From NCBI GenBank assembly GCA_004561775.1, contig SFUD01000037.1:1-6541 (forward strand): a DNA stretch of 6,541 nt. Direction: 5' to 3'. The notes under the pieces were generated by a model that had not been told where the DNA came from, did not search any database, and saw only the letters and a list, made by a program, of their open reading frames with translations. The DNA comes from a bacterium (GTDB lineage Bacteria; Bacteroidota; Bacteroidia; Bacteroidales; UBA932). The position numbers were made by a program, and so were the translations under genes. Shown one piece after another: positions 1 through 5,747 of this stretch; the first letter of the stretch is position 1; each line of letters starts with the position of its first letter.

Positions 1-558
1 ACCCTTTACATACTCCCTTTGCAGAAGAATCTCCTTTGGCGCCATATCGTTCAGCAGCACCTCCAGATAGTCCTTATTCCCCTCCGCTATGCTGAAAGAC
101 CCTGTAGAGATATCCAGAAAGGCCACTCCGCTCCTCTCCGAGCCGTTAAAATAGAGAGCTGCAAGATAGTTGTTCTCCTTCTGTTCAAGCAGTTGGTCGC
201 TATATGCTATGCCCGGCGTAACCAGCTCTGTAATACCCCTCTTTACCAGTTTTTTTGTCATTTTAGGGTCTTCCAGCTGGTCGCAGACCGCAACTTTATA
301 ACCTGCCCTTACCAATTTGGAGAGATAAGACTCTATAGAGTGGTGCGGAAAGCCTGCCATCTCTACGCTGTTGGCAGAGGCGTTAGATCTCTTTGTAAGC
401 ACAAGGCCAAGGACTTTGCTGGCAATTACCGCATCCTCTCCATAAGTTTCATAGAAATCTCCCACCCTAAAGAGGAGCACTGCCTCCGGGTGTTGAGCCT
501 TAAAGAGATTAAATTGTTGCATCATTGGGGTCTCTGCCCCTTTTTTACCACTCTTCAT
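1..558 (-). CDS. mutS: DNA mismatch repair protein MutS, N-terminal part (runs off left edge)
   Basis: MutS is the cytoplasmic ATPase that recognises base mismatches and small loops and starts mismatch repair with MutL. Only the first 186 residues are here; full MutS is usually about 850-900 residues, so the clamp and ATPase domains lie beyond the left edge. The visible part holds the mismatch-binding domain I (about residues 9-125), opening with TPMMQQF and containing VGDFYE at 32-37. In it F35-x-E37 corresponds to the Phe-x-Glu that contacts the mismatch in E. coli MutS. Further signatures are AGFPHHS and CDQLEDP, then the start of the connector domain (FLDISTGSFSIAEG). The ATG at 558 puts TPMMQQ at the expected distance from the N-terminus and lies about 20 nt after a good promoter. 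There is no Shine-Dalgarno, as is usual in Bacteroidetes. The gene is divergent from the lipoprotein gene at 627. The visible reading frame is intact. Confidence 0.98.
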   Translation of the reverse strand, partial: MKSGKKGAETPMMQQFNLFKAQHPEAVLLFRVGDFYETYGEDAVIASKVLGLVLTKRSNASANSVEMAGFPHHSIESYLSKLVRAGYKVAVCDQLEDPKMTKKLVKRGITELVTPGIAYSDQLLEQKENNYLAALYFNGSERSGVAFLDISTGSFSIAEGNKDYLEVLLNDMAPKEILLQREYVKG

Positions 559-583
559 AGTGGCAAAATTAAGAATTTTAGTT

Positions 584-616
584 GAAAAGTAGTATCTTCG
601 TGGAGTTAACTTCAAA
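584..616 (-). promoter_or_regulatory. Predicted mutS promoter (Bacteroidetes -33/-7 type)
   Basis: On the minus strand a TTTG (616 to 613, within TTTTTG) is followed after 21 bp by TACTTTTC (591 to 584), which fits the Bacteroidetes primary sigma consensus TTTG-(about 19-21)-TAnnTTTG with one mismatch in the -7 box. Transcription would start near 580, giving mutS a leader of roughly 20 nt. It overlaps the control region of the rightward genes. Assigned by eye; no start-site data. Confidence 0.6.
593..600 (+). promoter_or_regulatory. Predicted -7 box for the serine hydrolase / glycosyltransferase pair
   Basis: TATCTTCG matches the Bacteroidetes -7 consensus TAnnTTTG with one mismatch, and the following GTGG resembles many Bacteroidetes start regions. 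Transcription would begin about 605, leaving a leader near 20 nt before the ATG at 627. No convincing TTTG lies at the expected -33 distance (about 569-575), so the promoter may be weak or activator-dependent. A poorer alternative is GTTG at 581-584 with TAACTTCA at 606-613. The box sits 1 bp from the -7 box of the opposing mutS promoter. Confidence 0.45.
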
Positions 617-626
617 AACCGTTACT

Positions 627-1799
627 ATGAAATCAATTAATCAAATTTTTTTAGCCATTGCCCTGATTGTATGCACAATAGCATTTCAGAGCTGCAACTG
701 CAAAGATTGTAAGATAGAGAAAGAGCTTCAAGAGATTATGGAGCGCAACAAGGCTGTGGGCCTTGCGGTGGTTGCCGTAAAGGATGGCCAGATTATCTAC
801 AACAAATCTTTGGGCTACAAAGACCTTGATGCTAAGACACCTCTTGGAGATAGCGATATCTTCAGAATTGCCTCCATCTCCAAATCGTTTACCGCTACAG
901 CAATTATGCAGATGGTGGAGCAGGGTAAGATTAATCTGAACGATCCTGTCTCCAAATATATCGGGTTCCCTGTTGTCAATCCAAATTTCCCGGAGGATAC
1001 CATTACTGTACAGATGCTGCTCTCGCACTCTTCCAGCCTTAATGACACTACAGGTTATTTCTCTCTTAACGTAATCAACCCGGATTCTACCAAGACCTGG
1101 AAGAATGCCTATAACAATTACAAGCCGGGTTCTCTCTACGAGTATTGCAACCTTGGCTACAACACCCTTGGAACAATTCTGGAGAGAGTAAGCGGCGAGA
1201 GATTTGACAAATACATTGTAAACCACATCCTCAACCCTATTGGAGTATATGGCGGTTATGAGGTGGGCAGCCTGGATTCCACAAAGTTTGTGAAGATTTA
1301 CGAGTATAACCGCGCAGACAGTTCATATACCTGGAGTCCAGATGCTTATGCTCCGCGCAAAAAGGAGATTGAGAACTATGTATTCGGTTACACCACCCCT
1401 ATCTTCTCGCCTACAGGCGGTATGAAGATCTCTGCTCTGGACCTTGCAAAGGTTATGATTATGCATATGAACTACGGCACCTACGGCCAGACTCAGATTA
1501 TCTCCAAAGAGAGCGCAGAGCTTATGCAGTCTCCTCTGATTGTTACAGATGCTGAGGATAACGGATGGTACGGTTTTGCTATCCGCACAACCAACGACCT
1601 TATAGACGGCCACACAATGATAGGCCATACCGGCGGCGCATACGGTGTCTTTACCTCTATGTTCTGGGACAAGGAGCGCAAGTTTGGTGTAATTGCAATG
1701 ACCAATGGTTGCAACGAGCGCAGAGACCATCATTTTATGTCTATTCATAGGGAATGTGCTCAGGCTCTCTACAACAACATAATTAATCCGCAGAAATAA
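627..1799 (+). CDS. Lipoprotein serine hydrolase, class C beta-lactamase / penicillin-binding-protein family
   Basis: This 390-residue protein belongs to the beta-lactamase-related serine hydrolases (Pfam Beta-lactamase group), which includes class C beta-lactamases, DD-peptidases and esterases. Residues 1-22 form a lipoprotein signal: a Lys, a hydrophobic stretch (IFLAIALIVCTIAF), then FQSC with C23 as the likely lipidated residue. The mature protein would be membrane-anchored and face the periplasm or cell surface. The three active-site motifs are in order: S83-I-S-K86 (in RIASISKSFTA), Y173-C-N175 and H334-T-G336 (in GHTGGAYG). Length suits a single catalytic domain. The ATG at 627 is chosen because it starts the signal peptide; a TTG 45 nt upstream would bury it and overlap the promoter. 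Cys25 and Cys28 follow the lipidated Cys closely, and the second motif has Cys where Ser is common. The glycosyltransferase begins 18 nt downstream, so the two are probably cotranscribed. HTG rather than KTG favours a peptidase or esterase over a true beta-lactamase, but substrate cannot be decided. Confidence 0.93.
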   Translation: MKSINQIFLAIALIVCTIAFQSCNCKDCKIEKELQEIMERNKAVGLAVVAVKDGQIIYNKSLGYKDLDAKTPLGDSDIFRIASISKSFTATAIMQMVEQGKINLNDPVSKYIGFPVVNPNFPEDTITVQMLLSHSSSLNDTTGYFSLNVINPDSTKTWKNAYNNYKPGSLYEYCNLGYNTLGTILERVSGERFDKYIVNHILNPIGVYGGYEVGSLDSTKFVKIYEYNRADSSYTWSPDAYAPRKKEIENYVFGYTTPIFSPTGGMKISALDLAKVMIMHMNYGTYGQTQIISKESAELMQSPLIVTDAEDNGWYGFAIRTTNDLIDGHTMIGHTGGAYGVFTSMFWDKERKFGVIAMTNGCNERRDHHFMSIHRECAQALYNNIINPQK

Positions 1800-1817
1800 C
1801 AAAAGAGCAGAACAGCA

Positions 1818-3185
1818 GTGCGCAAGGTCCTTATCATAACCTACTATTGGCCCCCATCCGGAGGTTCGGGAGTTCAGCGTTGGCTCAAATTTGCCAAATA
1901 TCTCCCGCAATATGGATGGGAGCCGGTAATCTATACCCCGCTTAACCCGGAGGCCAATGCAACTGATGCGCAACTGCTGCAGGAGGTCTCTCCCTCCATT
2001 ACGGTTCTCAAGCGCAAGATAGTGGAGCCCTATGGGCTCTACAAGCGCTTGACAGGAAAAAAGAGCGGCGGAGCCATAAAGGCCAACATTATTGCAGAGA
2101 AGCCCAAGTCTCTGATGCAGAGGCTCTCCATATTCATAAGGGGAAACCTCTTCATCCCGGACCCACGCTTTCTCTGGATAAGGCCATCCGCCCGCTTTCT
2201 TATAAAATATCTCAAAACCCATCCGGTAGATGCCATTATCAGCACCGGTCCTCCCCACTCTATGCATCTTATAGCAAAGAGGGTGAGCAGAGCCACAGGC
2301 ATAAGGTGGATTGCAGATTTCAGAGACCCTTGGACAAAGATTTTCTATTTCAAGCACCTGCATCTTAGCAGATATGCAGAGTCTAAACACGAGAATCTGG
2401 AGCAGAAGGTGCTGGATAGCTGCAACAGAGTTGTGGTTGTCTCGCCGCAGATGCAGAGAGACTTCAGAAGAATGACCTCTACAAGGGTGGAGCTTGTTAC
2501 CAATGGCTTTGACGAGAGCGACTTCAATCTGCCCGGCGCAAAACTGGAGGAGGGTTATTTTTACATTGTCCATACAGGCCTCTTCCCGGAGAATGCCAAT
2601 CCTAATCTGCTTTGGGAGGCAATTGGAGAGAAGGCTGCCGCAGAGAGCAATTTTGCCTCCAAGCTGCGCATCCTTCTTGCCGGCTCTACAGATGCCTCCG
2701 TGTTGGAATCTATAAGTATGTGCGGACTTAAGGGCAACCTTACAGATTACGGCTATGTAGAGCATTCACAAGCCATAGCTCTGCAGAAGAGCGCCTCTCT
2801 GCTGCTGCTCACACTGCGCAAAGAGCCGGAGGCTGCCGCAATAATAACCGGCAAATTCTTCGAATACCTGGCATCGGGAAGAGAGATACTTGCTGTAGGC
2901 CCTCCGGAGGGAGACCTTGGCAAGATGCTTATAGAGGCCAACGCCGGCAGCATCTGCGATTTCTGCAACAAAGAGGGGCTCAGAGCCTCTATAGACAAAG
3001 CCTTTGCAACCTGGAGCACGCAGCAAGAGCAGAAGCAGAAGCAGGAGCAGAAGCAGTGCGGCAACGAGGCCACCCAAAGCGCAGAAGAGCATACCCTGCC
3101 GGAGAGTATTATGAAATACTCCCGACGCAATCTTACAGCAGAGTATGTGAGGATTCTGGAGAATATCAGGATTCTCGACGATTAA
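1818..3185 (+). CDS. GT-B glycosyltransferase (GT4-like), probable envelope or surface glycan synthesis
   Basis: This 455-residue protein is a probable cytoplasmic glycosyltransferase of the GT-B fold that moves a sugar from a nucleotide-sugar donor to an envelope glycan acceptor; donor and acceptor are unknown. The N-terminal domain starts with KVLIITYYWPPSGGSGVQRW (residues 3-22), the glycine-rich acceptor-side loop typical of a Bacteroidetes GT4-like group. It continues with ISTGPPHSMH (141-150) and WIADFRDPW (164-172). The C-terminal donor domain shows ILLAGS (285-290), YGYVEH (311-316) and KEPEAAAIITGKFFEYLASG (335-354), the equivalent of the GT4 E-x7-E/GKxFEYxASG region, then PPEGDLGKM. 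No transmembrane segment is evident. The start must be GTG at 1818: the preceding gene's TAA is in the same frame 18 nt earlier, no ATG lies between, and the next ATG codon (residue 100) would remove the conserved N-terminus. A Gln/Lys/Glu-rich insert covers about residues 400-428. The last 20 bp overlap the convergent YfhO-type gene. Confidence 0.93.
   Translation: MRKVLIITYYWPPSGGSGVQRWLKFAKYLPQYGWEPVIYTPLNPEANATDAQLLQEVSPSITVLKRKIVEPYGLYKRLTGKKSGGAIKANIIAEKPKSLMQRLSIFIRGNLFIPDPRFLWIRPSARFLIKYLKTHPVDAIISTGPPHSMHLIAKRVSRATGIRWIADFRDPWTKIFYFKHLHLSRYAESKHENLEQKVLDSCNRVVVVSPQMQRDFRRMTSTRVELVTNGFDESDFNLPGAKLEEGYFYIVHTGLFPENANPNLLWEAIGEKAAAESNFASKLRILLAGSTDASVLESISMCGLKGNLTDYGYVEHSQAIALQKSASLLLLTLRKEPEAAAIITGKFFEYLASGREILAVGPPEGDLGKMLIEANAGSICDFCNKEGLRASIDKAFATWSTQQEQKQKQEQKQCGNEATQSAEEHTLPESIMKYSRRNLTAEYVRILENIRILDD
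3021..3056 (+). repeat. In-frame CAG-RAG hexanucleotide tract in the glycosyltransferase
   Basis: Twelve codons read QQEQKQKQEQKQ (residues 402-413). The core at 3030-3056 is 4.5 copies of a 6-bp unit CAG-AAG or CAG-GAG. It lies between the donor domain and the final helix that carries KYSRRNL (433-439), where relatives have a short linker. Gain or loss of units by strand slippage would keep the frame and only alter linker length. Confidence 0.8.
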
Positions 3186-5700
3186 CCACTCTTATAATTA
3201 CCACCAGAAGAAGCAGTATGAGCAGTACTGATGAGGCTGCCATAGAGTAGAACTCGCCCTTGCGGAAGAGCTCCGGAGCAAACTCGAAGAGTATCTTGTA
3301 CTCGCCTGCCGGCAGTTCCAATGCCCTTAAGATGTAGTTGGCACGCAGAACAGGCAGCTCCTGCAGCGCATTCTGCATAAGCAGCGCGCTCTCTGTAGAG
3401 GCATCTGCAGGTTGCAGGTATGCCCTCCAGCCCGGAGCATAATAGACCTCGCTGAAGAGAGCCATCTGCGGTACGCTGCTGGAATAACTGTAGATTAATC
3501 TGTTTGGAGAATAATAGTCCAGAGCAATAGTTGCGGCAGTATCTGTGCCACCCAACGGCAACTCTTTATAAAACTCCTTTGAGAGAACGGCACACTTTGC
3601 AGGGTCTATCTCCTTAAGAAGAGCCATCTCCTCATCTGCATTACGGGCCTCTCTGCTCTCTCTAACAAACCAGGCATTTCCAAGCGCGCCTTTGTTGAGC
3701 AGTGGCGGATATTGCTCATTTATTACAATATACCTGGTGTTGAGCATATTCAATACAGGCTGGTAGCCAATAGCCTCCGCTGCAGACTCCAGATCTGTGG
3801 CACTCTTAAGATTTGCTGCAATAGAGGAGATCTCCGGAGTTATGCAATGGTCTATAAGGTCCTGATAGCGCTGCATCTTTGCCGGGCTATAACCCCCGAT
3901 TGTCTTGTGATGATAAGAGACATAAGAGTCATTGAAGGTATTCACGCTCAAATCCAGCACGCGGTAGTCCGGGTCCTTGTCCTGCAGAATATATTTATCT
4001 ACAGGCCGCTCTGCAAAGGCATTCCTGAACTGGCTTTTGGAGACAAAGTGGGAGGAATTGAGATAGCGCTTATCTATGCTCCAAAGGTCCACAACACTCA
4101 GCACAGCCAAAATGGCAACTGCGTGCAGAGGTTTTAGCTTCCCCTTTATTGAGGCCCAGACTGCTGCTGCTGCAAGCAATATGAAGATGAGCGACCTCCA
4201 GGCATCTCCGGAGAGAAGCGCCCTGCGGTCTGCGGCAAGCGGTGCCAGCAGCTGCTGCGGCAACCCTGCATCGGCATTGGAGGTAAAAGAGCCTGCAAGC
4301 GATGGCAAGAGCGCAAAAATCAGACAGAAGCCTCCCGATAATCCTGCAGCCCAAGCCAGCCCTTTAAGATTCTTTTGCCTCTCCTCCGGCTTTGCCTCAA
4401 AGAGAATCCGCTGCAGTGCAAGTATAGCAAGAAGAGGTACAATAATCTGCAATATGACCAGTATCATAGAGACGGTCCTGAACTTGTTGTAGAGTGGCAC
4501 CCAATTAAAAAAGAATTCAGAAACAGGCATTACGTGGTAACCCCACCCCAGCAGCAGCGCCAGCAGGGAGAGTCCTGCCGCCCACCATCTTATGCCTCCC
4601 TGCAGAACAAAGAATGCAAGCAGAAAGAGAAAGATGGAGATGGCGCCCATATACATAGGGCCTGCTGTAAATGGCTGAGGGCCCCAATAGAGCGGCATCT
4701 GCTGAATAATGCTCTCTGCATTATAGCCGCTGCTCTTTAAAAAGGCATAAGTCTCCGAATCCCTTCCAAGAGCGCCAGCAGAGGCGCCGCCGTTAAAATT
4801 CGGGATAAGGAGATTTGGCGTCTCCTCTATGCCGTAAGACCAGGTTGTGGCATACTCCAAATCCAGTCCCGAACGGCTCTTCACTCCGGCCTCCCTGCCG
4901 CTCTCCTCCTGGCTCTGCGAGAGCTCCGTTCCGCCCCTCATTGTATGCTGCGCATATTCAAAGGTTGGGAGCAGATGATTAAGGTTTGCAGCTATTCCAA
5001 GCAATCCCGCAACCAGCAGCATAAGCGAGGTCTTTAAAAACCTTGGCAAGAGGCGCTGTTTTACAGCTGCGCATAACTGCCATATTGCAAACCCTGCAAT
5101 AATCATTGCAAGATAGTAGGAGATTTGAGGATGATTGGCCTTTATCTGAAAACTTAGCGCTATGCCAAATAGCAGAGCCCCAACTACAGCCCCTCTTCTG
5201 TAGGCATAGACTATGGCAGCCAAAACCCAAGGCATAAAGGCAATGGCCACCATTTTTGAGTTATGGCCCACCTGAATTATCTGCATATTATATGAGCAGA
5301 AGGTAATTGCAAAGGCGCCCAGCGCCGCCAACCATATATTTACCCCAAAGGAGAGAAGCAGCAGAAAACCGCCTACAAGGCTTATGAGCAGATAACTTGC
5401 CGGACGCTCTCCGGTAAAGAAGAGGTCGTAAATGTATTGTGTAAAATCTCCCTTATAGACCACAGAGATTTGCGTTGCCGGCATACCCCCAAACATAGAG
5501 TTGGTCCAGAGAGCGCGGTCGTTGGGGTGACTCTGGTTATAGGAGACTATCTCCTGAGCCATTCCCTGCCAACTTGAGATATCACTCTGATTTACAATCT
5601 TGCCGGAGAGCAACTCCGGAGTATAGGCGTATGAGAGCAGCACAAAAGCCGCAAAAATGCCAAGATAAGGTGCTATCTTTCTAAAGTTCAATCTGTTCAT
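3166..5700 (-). CDS. YfhO-family polytopic membrane protein (GT-C-like, putative glycosyltransferase)
   Basis: This 844-residue integral membrane protein matches the large YfhO-family proteins of Bacteroidetes; Bacillus YfhO takes part in glycosylation of surface polymer, so a GT-C type lipid-linked sugar transferase role is likely but unproven. An N-terminal membrane helix (about 9-27) precedes a large extracytoplasmic loop with NQSDISSWQGM (37-47) and LWTNSMFGGMPATQIS (64-79). Asp40 sits where GT-C enzymes carry their acidic residue (inference). Around a dozen further hydrophobic segments run from about 102 to 540, with WSYGIEETPNLLIPNFNGG (287-305) in a central loop. A soluble region follows (about 541-818), containing YYAPGWRAYL (753-762) and LRANYILRALELPAGEYK (785-802), then a last helix (819-838) and a basic tail. 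Length is normal for the family. The ATG at 5700 gives a proper first helix. The gene follows the transporter in the same direction after 42 bp and its stop lies inside the convergent glycosyltransferase. Confidence 0.92.
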   Translation of the reverse strand: MNRLNFRKIAPYLGIFAAFVLLSYAYTPELLSGKIVNQSDISSWQGMAQEIVSYNQSHPNDRALWTNSMFGGMPATQISVVYKGDFTQYIYDLFFTGERPASYLLISLVGGFLLLLSFGVNIWLAALGAFAITFCSYNMQIIQVGHNSKMVAIAFMPWVLAAIVYAYRRGAVVGALLFGIALSFQIKANHPQISYYLAMIIAGFAIWQLCAAVKQRLLPRFLKTSLMLLVAGLLGIAANLNHLLPTFEYAQHTMRGGTELSQSQEESGREAGVKSRSGLDLEYATTWSYGIEETPNLLIPNFNGGASAGALGRDSETYAFLKSSGYNAESIIQQMPLYWGPQPFTAGPMYMGAISIFLFLLAFFVLQGGIRWWAAGLSLLALLLGWGYHVMPVSEFFFNWVPLYNKFRTVSMILVILQIIVPLLAILALQRILFEAKPEERQKNLKGLAWAAGLSGGFCLIFALLPSLAGSFTSNADAGLPQQLLAPLAADRRALLSGDAWRSLIFILLAAAAVWASIKGKLKPLHAVAILAVLSVVDLWSIDKRYLNSSHFVSKSQFRNAFAERPVDKYILQDKDPDYRVLDLSVNTFNDSYVSYHHKTIGGYSPAKMQRYQDLIDHCITPEISSIAANLKSATDLESAAEAIGYQPVLNMLNTRYIVINEQYPPLLNKGALGNAWFVRESREARNADEEMALLKEIDPAKCAVLSKEFYKELPLGGTDTAATIALDYYSPNRLIYSYSSSVPQMALFSEVYYAPGWRAYLQPADASTESALLMQNALQELPVLRANYILRALELPAGEYKILFEFAPELFRKGEFYSMAASSVLLILLLLVVIIRVVNRRES

Positions 5701-5734
5701 GCCAATAAAATTTGCACCAAGTTACAATATTGGC
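5701..5734 (-). repeat. 7-bp inverted repeat between transporter and YfhO-type gene
   Basis: GCCAATA (5701-5707) and TATTGGC (5728-5734) are perfect reverse complements separated by 20 bp. The right arm overlaps the 8-bp palindrome CAATATTG (5725-5732). The repeat encloses the predicted -7 box (5717-5724) and abuts the ATG of the YfhO-type gene, so it could be an operator or a weak leader hairpin. A 7-bp match in AT-rich DNA can also arise by chance. Confidence 0.35.
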
Positions 5735-5747
5735 GCTACAACTCAAA
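5717..5747 (-). promoter_or_regulatory. Possible promoter of the YfhO-type gene
   Basis: On the minus strand TTTG (5747 to 5744), which overlaps the transporter's TGA stop, is followed after 19 bp by TAACTTGG (5724 to 5717), one mismatch from TAnnTTTG. Transcription would start near 5713, leaving a leader of only about a dozen nt. The gene could therefore be expressed apart from the transporter, although readthrough across a 42-bp gap with no visible terminator is also likely. Confidence 0.4.

Noticed and set aside
19..585. Rightward open frame of 188 codons opposite mutS
   Set aside because: It lies antisense to an unmistakable MutS N-terminus, has no family features, and runs into the divergent promoter region.
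582..626. TTG start giving the serine hydrolase 15 extra N-terminal residues
   Set aside because: The extension would precede the lipoprotein signal peptide and would start inside the predicted promoter boxes, upstream of the likely transcription start.
1323..2765. Open frame of 480 codons on the minus strand, antisense to the serine hydrolase and glycosyltransferase
   Set aside because: Its translation is rich in Cys, His and Arg, has no recognisable motifs, and spans two well-supported opposite-strand genes and their junction. It stays open because the sense genes rarely use TTA, CTA and TCA codons, so few antisense stops arise.
3159..3176. GAGAAT/ATTCTC hairpin near the convergent gene ends as a shared terminator
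   Set aside because: The stem is only 6 bp and AT-rich, with no T-run after it on either strand, and it lies within coding sequence of both genes at its right end.
4070..4740. Several overlapping open frames of 90-140 codons on both strands within the YfhO-type gene
   Set aside because: They are frame shadows of a continuous membrane-protein gene; their translations are low-complexity (Ala, Arg, Cys-rich) without start signals or motifs.
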